The notes under the pieces were generated by a model that was not told the origin of the DNA, made no database searches, and worked only from the letters and a program-made list of their open reading frames with translations. A DNA stretch of 64,000 nt from Klebsiella sp. BIGb0407 (GTDB lineage: Bacteria; Pseudomonadota; Gammaproteobacteria; Enterobacterales; Enterobacteriaceae): positions 434,001 through 498,000 of the forward strand of contig NZ_JANUEQ010000001.1 in NCBI RefSeq assembly GCF_024807845.1, written 5' to 3'. This document shows, in pieces, positions 57,104 to 64,000 of this stretch. Every line of letters starts with the position of its first letter. Within the stretch, counting starts at the first letter, position 1. A program made the translations under genes and the position numbers.

Positions 57104-58839
57104 TACAGATTCCTCACGCGTGGATTATGCCCCAGTACCTGTAAGGCATCGACAGGGATATCAATCAGCCAGGATTTCTGCCCTCGATGGCCAATCTTTT
57201 CTAACAGTAAATCGAAATTACTCATATCAGGCTCAAGCGATTCAGCTTCCCAGCCCGATGCCCGGGCTATTGCGCAGTAATCCAGAACCTTAAGGTTCGC
57301 ATGATAATGCTTCTCTGCAATCTCGGGCAGGATAATAGGAAGCCCCTGGCCAACAATAGAGAAACTGGCATTATTGATTAAAAAAATCACTATCCCGAGT
57401 TCGCAGGCCTCTCCCAGAGAGCCGGAAAATAACCGAAAACAGCCATCCCCGGTAAAGAGAAATACCGATTTGTCGGGTGACGATAAGCTGGCACCAACAG
57501 CAGCACCAAACGCACCTCCCATCGCAGAACCACGATAAAGTGAGTAGAATTGAATATTATTATTGGGTCGCTGAGTGACATATTGTCTGTCTTTATAGGA
57601 TAAACAAACGTCATCGAAGCCGATAGAATTAGGAGGCCAGAAACGGTCCAGTCGCAGATAAACCTCGGCCATATCAACACAGCCTTCGCGCGGAACCATA
57701 TACTGACGATGATTAAGCGTTTCAGGTGCTAACGCCGCGCTGAGATTATTAAATGGTTGCTCTTCCGCCGCTTGTATTAATCCATGCAATAATTGATCTA
57801 ACGGGCCGGAAATATGTTGATATAAGCCTTGTGCCCGATGCGCAAAGCTATTGTCAATTTGCCCGTAACCTTCAGAATGATGGCTCAGAAAATAGGTTTT
57901 ACCGGCCATAAATGGACTCATATTAACGGTATATTCATCAGGGCAAGCCCCTAATACCAGCAATACGTCATCGGCTCCCAGTGATTGATAAAGCGAGGTC
58001 GCCTCATCGTTTCCGCCAAATGAAATATACCCCATACCGTAGGGATTAGACCGTTCTACGGCATTAGCACCATTAATCGTCCAGATAACGGCACAACGCA
58101 GTCGCTGACTGAGCTGAGTGGTGAGTATCCTGGCATCAGGATAACGCGCCATCTCTTCTCCTACCAGTAGCACCAGACGACGGCCATTAATATCACGACG
58201 AAATGCAGCATAAAAATCATCGATAACCAAATCCGGTGCAGAAATGGTAATGGGAGGCGAAATTCTCGTTGAAATGCCTGAAAGCGTCTGATTTAAGGCG
58301 CTATGAAGCAAAATCAGCACAACGGGTCTGGAGCGTGCTAATTGCTCACGCGCTGACTGAAGGGTTTCGGTCAGCGTTTCCAGAGTATCAAGCACAAACA
58401 CCGAATCCGGTAATTCACTGCGTAACTGTCCGATAATATGGCTACCATACTCAGAGGTATCCTGCAGAGATGCCTGTCCTCTTCCCTCCTCAGGAGACAA
58501 AGGAATAATATAGAGAGCAGGAATATCATGCAGCTTGGCATCACTGAGACCACAACTTAATAATTTAGTGGCAGCACCTGACGTCGCCACTGCGGCAGCC
58601 ACTTTTCCACCGCTCAGAAAATAACCCAGAGGAATAAAACCAGCACTGTATTCAGCAATAGAATAAAAAGAAGGTGTCTCTGCACCGGGTTCAACCATAG
58701 GGTCAAGAGATTTAAGAAAGTGAATGACACCGCCACCGGTAACTCCTGCATAGCAGGTAATTCCCCATTCCAGTAGTGTCGAATGCAATACCTGATAGCC
58801 TGTTACTCTCTTACTGTCTGTAGCCGAATCATTTTTCAT
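57103..58839 (-). CDS. Thiamine-diphosphate-dependent enzyme (decarboxylase/acetolactate synthase-like)
   Basis: A 578-residue TPP enzyme with the usual three domains. The N-terminal PYR domain carries the activating glutamate in SIAEYSAGF, a central domain follows, and the C-terminal PP domain has the metal/TPP motif beginning GDGCFRLF and ending INNASF. It is not close to acetolactate synthase, pyruvate decarboxylase or IpdC in the parts I can compare, so substrate is unknown. ATG 58839 is preferred to GTG 58845. Coupled to the MEKHLA gene. Confidence 0.82.
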   Translation of the reverse strand: MKNDSATDSKRVTGYQVLHSTLLEWGITCYAGVTGGGVIHFLKSLDPMVEPGAETPSFYSIAEYSAGFIPLGYFLSGGKVAAAVATSGAATKLLSCGLSDAKLHDIPALYIIPLSPEEGRGQASLQDTSEYGSHIIGQLRSELPDSVFVLDTLETLTETLQSAREQLARSRPVVLILLHSALNQTLSGISTRISPPITISAPDLVIDDFYAAFRRDINGRRLVLLVGEEMARYPDARILTTQLSQRLRCAVIWTINGANAVERSNPYGMGYISFGGNDEATSLYQSLGADDVLLVLGACPDEYTVNMSPFMAGKTYFLSHHSEGYGQIDNSFAHRAQGLYQHISGPLDQLLHGLIQAAEEQPFNNLSAALAPETLNHRQYMVPREGCVDMAEVYLRLDRFWPPNSIGFDDVCLSYKDRQYVTQRPNNNIQFYSLYRGSAMGGAFGAAVGASLSSPDKSVFLFTGDGCFRLFSGSLGEACELGIVIFLINNASFSIVGQGLPIILPEIAEKHYHANLKVLDYCAIARASGWEAESLEPDMSNFDLLLEKIGHRGQKSWLIDIPVDALQVLGHNPRVRNL

Positions 58840-58962
58840 CGCCACCGCCTGAGTGATTAAATAACACTCATAAGGCTAGTTGATCCTGGCGATATTTACA
58901 TAATCGAAATATTTATGGATTAATTGTTTCAAATTATGCAGACCTGCCAGTGAAAGATAATA

Positions 58963-58997
58963 AGCGAACGTAAGTTTAGTCTGGGTTTACATTCGCT
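58963..58997 (+). other. Inverted repeat ahead of the small membrane protein gene
   Basis: AGCGAACGTAA (58963-58973) and TTACATTCGCT (58987-58997) pair with one mismatch and are followed on the plus strand by GTTTTATATT, so the hairpin could attenuate the next gene. It lies between that gene and the divergent TPP operon and may also be an operator. Confidence 0.5.
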
Positions 58998-59041
58998 GTT
59001 TTATATTAGTCTTTCCGATAGCTAAAAATCATGGAGAGGTG

Positions 59042-59164
59042 ATGCAGAAAAAATCATGGTCAGAACGAGTCGTTATCGCGGTAATACTGGCAGCCGTCAT
59101 GGTGACTGTCAGTATTGTAATACTACTCTGGTTACGTCTGGCAATTAATACCATGAGTATCTAG
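59042..59164 (+). CDS. Small membrane protein, 40 residues
   Basis: MQKKSWSERVVIAVIL starts a 40-residue product with a positively charged N-terminus and a single long hydrophobic helix (about residues 9-34), a typical small inner-membrane protein with N-terminus in. The ribosome site GGAGAGGTG is directly before the ATG, which supports real translation. No family recognised. It faces the glutaminase gene, converging on it. Confidence 0.6.
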   Translation: MQKKSWSERVVIAVILAAVMVTVSIVILLWLRLAINTMSI

Positions 59165-59197
59165 TGCTCACGCAACGTCACAAGTTATCTGTCTTTA

Positions 59198-60121
59198 CTA
59201 AAAAATAGAACGTCCCATTCGTTTAGATAATATTTCAAGCGCTGCAGTACCGGCCAGAGAGTTACCTGAAGAGTCCAGTTCAGGGCACCAGACCGCAATT
59301 GAAAACGCATTAGGAACAATAGCAATAATACCGCCCCCTACTCCCGATTTACCCGGCAAGCCAACCCGATAAGCAAATTCACCAGCACCATCATACATAC
59401 CACTGGTCATCATCATGGCATTAATCTGCCGGGCATGTTCAGCTGGAATAATCTGTTTTGCATGCAAGGTTCGCCCTTGATTAGCCAGAAATACGAACGT
59501 TTTTGCGAGTTCAACACAACTCATACTGAGCGCGCAGTAATGGAAGTAGGTTTGCAATACCGTAGTGACATCATTATCAAAGTTACCAAATGATTTCATC
59601 AGCCAGGCAATAGCCGCATTTCGCGCGGAATGCTCAAATTCGGAACGTGCCACCTGAGTGTCGTAGACTAAATCACCGGCTTCAGATAATCCCCGTACCA
59701 CCTCGAGCATACGTTGTTTTGGTGCACTTAACCGGGTTTGCAGCATGTCACAAATCACCAGCGCGCCAGCATTAATAAACGGATTACGAGGTTTACCTTG
59801 TTCGATTTCAAGCTGCAACAAGGAATTAAACGGCTGCCCGGAAGGTTCCTTACCCACTTTTTGCCAGATCTCATGTTCATCGTAGCGCTCCATCGCGAGT
59901 GCCAGACTCAGTACTTTCGATATCGACTGAATGGAAAATCGCTCGCTGGCATCGCCAGCCGTGAAAATTTGTCCTTCAAGGGTACAAACCGCAATCCCGA
60001 GTTTATCGCCAGATACCGCAGCAAGTGCCGGAATATAGTCCGCTACTCGCCCTTGTCCCACCAGAGGACGAACCTGGAGCAGGATCTCCTCCAGTAACTG
60101 ATTGTCTAATGCTGGCACCAT
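59198..60121 (-). CDS. glsB: Glutaminase GlsB
   Basis: A 307-residue beta-lactamase-fold glutaminase that hydrolyses glutamine to glutamate and ammonia. The serine/lysine catalytic pair is in FSIQSISKV, and [45 protein letters not shown] and GKSGVGGGI match E. coli YneH/GlsB (308) closely. ATG 60121 has CAGGAA upstream; the frame is open to 60280 but that extension has no ribosome site and is absent from the family. Confidence 0.95.
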   Translation of the reverse strand: MVPALDNQLLEEILLQVRPLVGQGRVADYIPALAAVSGDKLGIAVCTLEGQIFTAGDASERFSIQSISKVLSLALAMERYDEHEIWQKVGKEPSGQPFNSLLQLEIEQGKPRNPFINAGALVICDMLQTRLSAPKQRMLEVVRGLSEAGDLVYDTQVARSEFEHSARNAAIAWLMKSFGNFDNDVTTVLQTYFHYCALSMSCVELAKTFVFLANQGRTLHAKQIIPAEHARQINAMMMTSGMYDGAGEFAYRVGLPGKSGVGGGIIAIVPNAFSIAVWCPELDSSGNSLAGTAALEILSKRMGRSIF

Positions 60122-60247
60122 AAATTCCTGACTGAAGAAGATAAACTGGCAGATTATAGCAAAGCAACGGAAGTCTGGGGAGCAGGATCCTGAGATGCTA
60201 TGAAAATGCGGTTTAAATACATTAGTCGTTATGAGGTCTTTTCTCTC

Positions 60248-60263
60248 TGTGATAGCTGTCACA
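60248..60263 (+). promoter_or_regulatory. Perfect CRP site
   Basis: TGTGATAGCTGTCACA: both half-sites are consensus. It lies 109 bp before the symporter gene and 127 bp before glsB on the other strand, so cAMP-CRP could act on either. A -10-like TATACT is at 60333-60338. Confidence 0.85.
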
Positions 60264-60371
60264 ATTCCATAACAAAGCAAAAAATCGGAATCGTTTAAAC
60301 AACGGCTGGAAAGCCCCTGTTCCTGTCCTCGGTATACTCATCTCCAGGACAACCAGCATGAGTGAATAATA

Positions 60372-61736
60372 ATGAAAACAATAGAAATCGCCTCTGACAG
60401 TTACGTGAAAGTCAGTATTCGGGAAAAAATAGGTTATGGATTCGGGGATCTGGCCTCTAACCTGTCGTTCGGATTTGTCTCTCTGTTCTTACTGTTTTTC
60501 TACACTAATATTTATGGCATTACCGCCGTACAGGCGAGTTTGATCTTTGTGATCGCCCGAGTGCTGGATGCGGTATTTAATATTTTTCTCGGATACTTTA
60601 TCGATAAAACCCATACCCGCTACGGCAAACTACGTCCTTACCTGTTATTCGGCGCTGTGCCGCTCGGAATTTTGACGGTTCTGTGTTTCAGTGCTGTAGA
60701 CAGTGATTTCAAGTTTTACTATGCGCTGATTTCCTACACTATTTACTGCCTCGCCTACACCGCGGTGAATACCCCCTATTCTGCTATGACCAATATGCTG
60801 ACTCAGCATGAAGGTTCGCGAGCATCTCTGTCAGTATATCGGTTTGTCTTTGCTATCATCGGGTATCTGATTGTCTCCACCAGCGCAGACTTACTGATTT
60901 CACAGTTTACCGATCAGAAAATGGGCTATGTTTTTGCTGTCAGCTGCTTCAGTCTGCTCGCCACGTTCTTCTTCTTAGCCTGCTTTGGTATGACGAAAGA
61001 GCGGGTTATCAGCTCACCAAATCAGATACAACCGACGCTGAAAGAAATGATCACCGCAGTCACCGGTAACGTGCCGTTAATCAATCTGTCGCTGTTCACC
61101 GTGTTCTTCTATATGGCTTATACGGTCTGGATGGCGATAGCCATTTACTTTATTAAATACACTCTCGGTAATGAATCCTTTACCGCCACCTTCTTCGCCA
61201 TTCAATCTGCAGCTTATGTTGCGGGAACCGTGGTCTCAGAAAAACTCATCAGTATGATGGGGAAAAAGAAAATGGCACAACTGGGGTTACTGATAGGCAT
61301 TATCGGCGTGTTGTTCCAGTACTTTCTCGCTGGTGACAACAGTTACCTGATAATGACCGGCGTTTGTCTGTTCAGTATCACTTTAGGTATGGGGTTTGTG
61401 GCGATGTGGTCGATGATCGCCGATACCGTAGAATTTGCTGAGTGGAAACATGGTGTACGCACAGAAGGAGCTATCTACGGCTTCTTTAACTTTATCACCA
61501 AAATTGCCATGGCGATTGGCGGCGGCTGTGCCGGACTCATGCTGGACTACTTTGATTACTCTTCCGACCATATCACTGCCAGTGCCTTAAACGGCATCAA
61601 TCTGATGATGACCCTGTTCCCTGGCCTGATGTTTGCGCTCGGAATGGTGTTTATTTTCTTCTATAGCCTCGATGAAAACACCTACCGGAATATCATCAAA
61701 GATATTGAATCACGTAAACTTAATAAGCTGTCATAG
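60372..61736 (+). CDS. GPH-family glycoside:cation symporter
   Basis: A 454-residue inner-membrane symporter of the glycoside-pentoside-hexuronide family (YicJ/YagG/XylP-like), with twelve predicted helices. IGYGFGDLASNLSFGF at the N-terminus, DAVFNIFLGYFIDKTHTRYGKLRPY and WSMIADTVEFAEWKHGVRTEGA are family signatures. It is followed by a GH3 beta-glucosidase 15 bp later, so it likely imports a beta-glucoside, without phosphorylation. Different from the MelB-like symporter at 8188-9534. Confidence 0.92.
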   Translation: MKTIEIASDSYVKVSIREKIGYGFGDLASNLSFGFVSLFLLFFYTNIYGITAVQASLIFVIARVLDAVFNIFLGYFIDKTHTRYGKLRPYLLFGAVPLGILTVLCFSAVDSDFKFYYALISYTIYCLAYTAVNTPYSAMTNMLTQHEGSRASLSVYRFVFAIIGYLIVSTSADLLISQFTDQKMGYVFAVSCFSLLATFFFLACFGMTKERVISSPNQIQPTLKEMITAVTGNVPLINLSLFTVFFYMAYTVWMAIAIYFIKYTLGNESFTATFFAIQSAAYVAGTVVSEKLISMMGKKKMAQLGLLIGIIGVLFQYFLAGDNSYLIMTGVCLFSITLGMGFVAMWSMIADTVEFAEWKHGVRTEGAIYGFFNFITKIAMAIGGGCAGLMLDYFDYSSDHITASALNGINLMMTLFPGLMFALGMVFIFFYSLDENTYRNIIKDIESRKLNKLS

Positions 61737-61750
61737 TGCAGGTAATGAAT

Positions 61751-64000
61751 ATGAAAAAAGATTTTCAGGCAATTATTGCGGCGATGACCCGCGAAGAGAA
61801 AGTCGCTTTACTCAGCGGCAGTGGTCTCTGGCGTACCGCGAGTTTGCCGCAACACGGCATTCAGGATATCGTCATGACAGATGGTACTTATGGCGTCCGC
61901 TATAGCACCAGCCAGATTGAACAAGGAGATAACTGGAATATCACCGATTTTCTTGCCGTTATCGGTCAAAGCGCGGGTGAAATTGTACAGGAACCTCAGA
62001 AAGGCGGTTCCGAAGCGCTATTCAGTAAATCTAAACCGGCAACCTGCTTTCCTAATGGTTCGACGCTGGCTTGCAGCTGGGATACTGAACTGGTGTATCA
62101 AATGGGCGAAGCTCTGGCAGAAGAGTGTCAGGAAATGGGCGTGGGTATTCTGCTTGGTCCGGGAATAAACATCCGGCGAACGCCTCTTGCCGGTCGTGGG
62201 TATGAATATTACTCTGAAGATCCTGTGGTCAGCGGTGATATTGCGGCCGCACTGATTAATGGCCTGCAAGACAATGGGGTCGGTGCCAGCCTGAAACATT
62301 TTGCGGCGAATAACTCAGAGTTTCGCCGCACCGAAATGGACTCGGTGGTTGAAGAACGTGCTTTGCGTGAGATTTACCTTTCTGGCTTTAAACGCGCTAT
62401 CGATAAATCGAACCCTTGGACGGTGATGTCTTCTTATAACCGACTCAATGGTGTTCAGACATCACAGGACAGCTGGTTACTCACCGACGTACTGCGTAAT
62501 GAGTGGCAGTATGACGGACTGGTAGTATCCGACTGGTATGGTATCAAAGACCGGCCTGCCTCTTTACTGGCAGGGAACGATCTCGGTATGCCTGAAACAC
62601 AACGCGATAAAGATGAACTGCTAGCGGCTATCCAGCGTAATGAAATTCCGGATTCGGTTTTGGATACGGCTTGCCTGCGCATGTTAGCCCTGGTCGATAA
62701 AGTACAGCGGAATCGTAAACCGGATACCCAAGCCCGCTATCCACAGCACCACCTGCTCGCACAAAAACTGGCTGCTGAATCTATTGTCCTGCTAAAAAAT
62801 GAGGACAACATTCTCCCGTTGCAACCAGGTATACGACGCACTATTGCCGTGCTGGGGAAACCCGCACAGGAACCCGTTATTCAAGGGTCGGGCTGTGCAA
62901 CAACGATACCTTATATGCTGGACAGGCCGCTCGATGAGATTTTTGAAGTCGCTGAGAACGATTTTAATATTGAATATGCCCCTGGTACTCCGCAGGATAA
63001 TATTGTTGATGAACAAGCCCAGGCTCATGCCGTTGAGGTTGCGAAAAAAGCGGATGTCGCGGTTGTTTTCGTCAGTACCGCTATCGGTGAAGATGGTGAA
63101 AATGGCGATCGCAAGAATTTGGATATATTACCGTCTCATGAAGCATTAATTCGTGCCGTGGCCAAAGTGCAACCTAATTTGGTAGTGGTATTAGCCAACA
63201 GTGACGCCGTGGTCATGCCATGGTTATCTGACTGTAAAGCCCTGCTGGAAACCTTCTTTGCCGGTCAGGGTATGGGCCGCGCGGTAGCCGATATTCTTTT
63301 TGGCCGGGTCAACCCTTGTGGAAAGCTGACCGTCACGGTACCTGATACCCTGGAAGAAACGCCCGCATGGCTCAGTTACCCGGGTGAAAACCTGCGTCAC
63401 CATTACAGCGAAGGCCTGTTCGTCGGTTATCGTTATTACGACAAACGTAACCTGACACCACAATTTCCGTTTGGCTTTGGTCTGAGTTATACACGCTTTA
63501 CCTATGCCAGTCTGGTGACATCCGCAACGCTGCTTGAGGATGGCGATACGCTCACCCTGAGCGTAGAAGTCACTAACAGTGGAAGCATGGCGGGTAAAGA
63601 AATCGTCCAGCTCTATATCTCAGCGCCACAAGGCGAGCTGTTACGTGAAGTTCGCGGCCTGAAGGCTTTTACCAAAGTGTATCTTGAAGCAGGAGAAACG
63701 AAAACAGTAAGTCTGGTTGTAAACTGGCAAGACTTTGCCTGTTTCCATCCGGGAATGTCTGCCTGGGTCGTTGATTCCGGGGAATATCATCTTCATATTG
63801 CGCGATCATCACGAGATATTGCACTCAGTACCGTCGTCAATGTCTGTGCCCGGCCTTATTACCTGCCTCTGAAAGCGGATAATTCGTTACAACAATTGAT
63901 TAACAATCCACCCGCTTTTGACCGGGTGGTTAAATTACTGGTGAGCAAAAACAATCTGCCTGAAAGTCTGGTCAAAGAAAAACTCATTCGTGTTGCACCC
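61751..64000 (+). CDS. GH3 beta-glucosidase, 3' end beyond window
   Basis: 750 codons are visible and the frame is still open at the window edge. No signal peptide is present, so it is cytoplasmic, matching the adjacent symporter. The GH3 barrel comes first (LGPGINIRRTPLAGRGYEYY, ASLKHFAANN) with the nucleophile aspartate in LVVSDWYG (residue 261); the second domain holds STAIGEDGENGDRKNL; a fibronectin-III-like domain starts near residue 590 (LSVEVTNSGSMAGKEIVQLY). ATG 61751 with AGG eight bases upstream is chosen; ATG 61745 is in frame. It resembles intracellular beta-glucosidases of about 800 residues. Confidence 0.93.
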   Translation, partial: MKKDFQAIIAAMTREEKVALLSGSGLWRTASLPQHGIQDIVMTDGTYGVRYSTSQIEQGDNWNITDFLAVIGQSAGEIVQEPQKGGSEALFSKSKPATCFPNGSTLACSWDTELVYQMGEALAEECQEMGVGILLGPGINIRRTPLAGRGYEYYSEDPVVSGDIAAALINGLQDNGVGASLKHFAANNSEFRRTEMDSVVEERALREIYLSGFKRAIDKSNPWTVMSSYNRLNGVQTSQDSWLLTDVLRNEWQYDGLVVSDWYGIKDRPASLLAGNDLGMPETQRDKDELLAAIQRNEIPDSVLDTACLRMLALVDKVQRNRKPDTQARYPQHHLLAQKLAAESIVLLKNEDNILPLQPGIRRTIAVLGKPAQEPVIQGSGCATTIPYMLDRPLDEIFEVAENDFNIEYAPGTPQDNIVDEQAQAHAVEVAKKADVAVVFVSTAIGEDGENGDRKNLDILPSHEALIRAVAKVQPNLVVVLANSDAVVMPWLSDCKALLETFFAGQGMGRAVADILFGRVNPCGKLTVTVPDTLEETPAWLSYPGENLRHHYSEGLFVGYRYYDKRNLTPQFPFGFGLSYTRFTYASLVTSATLLEDGDTLTLSVEVTNSGSMAGKEIVQLYISAPQGELLREVRGLKAFTKVYLEAGETKTVSLVVNWQDFACFHPGMSAWVVDSGEYHLHIARSSRDIALSTVVNVCARPYYLPLKADNSLQQLINNPPAFDRVVKLLVSKNNLPESLVKEKLIRVAP

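Overview
The window is chromosomal DNA from a member of the Enterobacterales. The best markers are an orthologue of the E. coli LacI repressor with a full lac-type promoter/operator next to lacZ, RcnR/RcnA, DsbG, YdcF, GlsB, a BglG/BglF/GH1 beta-glucoside locus, and a PqaA-like protein otherwise known from Salmonella. It is not E. coli: lacY and lacA are missing beside lacZ, and much of the content is accessory metabolism. Genus cannot be settled from the sequence alone. I see no rRNA, tRNA, CRISPR array, prophage or intact insertion sequence; one decayed transposase is present.

Layout. 1-4071: end of a beta-glucoside operon (antiterminator, PTS EIIBCA, 6-phospho-beta-glucosidase) closed by a strong terminator. 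4134-6129: an MFS transporter and a small membrane protein. 6181-16273: a galactoside regulon read leftward: lacI, lacZ with CRP site, promoter and O1-like operator, a terminator, then a second promoter carrying two more lac-like operators and driving a GH36 alpha-galactosidase, a MelB-type symporter, a LamB-type porin and a MalM-like lipoprotein. 17129-18629: rcnR and rcnA with two RcnR sites. 18680-28224: a nine-gene amide-utilisation operon read leftward (five-component Urt/Fmd-type ABC importer, formamidase/acetamidase, AmiC sensor, AmiR ANTAR antiterminator, double-nitrilase protein), preceded by an intrinsic terminator in its leader. 28476-32651: a LysR regulator divergent from an aldehyde dehydrogenase / DJ-1-type / CurA-type carbonyl operon.

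32710-36925: a MetE-like methyltransferase, an UppP-type phosphatase behind tandem Pho boxes, an exported unknown and YdcF. 36946-38965: a RES/Xre toxin-antitoxin pair bracketed by two diverged copies of a 70-75 bp repeat, then a DUF4440 gene. 39258-39720: remnants of an ISNCY (IS1202-like) element and of a gene it seems to have cut. 39809-47010: a chemotaxis receptor with a sigma-28 promoter, PhzF, a P-loop kinase-like protein, a CSS-EAL phosphodiesterase, a TolA-C-like protein, VOC and isochorismatase-family enzymes. 47109-48923: PqaA-like and a small unknown ORF. 49277-53475: a sugar operon with an ascorbate-type PTS (A, B, C), a PfkB kinase and a class II aldolase; its substrate is unknown. 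53478-60121: GNAT acetyltransferase, DsbG, an AraC regulator divergent from a VOC protein, a coupled TPP-enzyme/MEKHLA pair, a 40-residue membrane protein and glutaminase. 60248-64000: a CRP site, a GPH symporter and a GH3 beta-glucosidase that runs off the window.

The theme is scavenging of plant-type glycosides, galactosides and amides, mostly under local regulators and probable cAMP-CRP control. The most notable signals are the reorganised lac regulon, in which LacI appears to control a separate alpha-galactoside operon; the self-contained amide operon with attenuator and antiterminator; the repeat-flanked RES/Xre module; the uncharacterised PTS-kinase-aldolase operon; and the TPP-MEKHLA pair.
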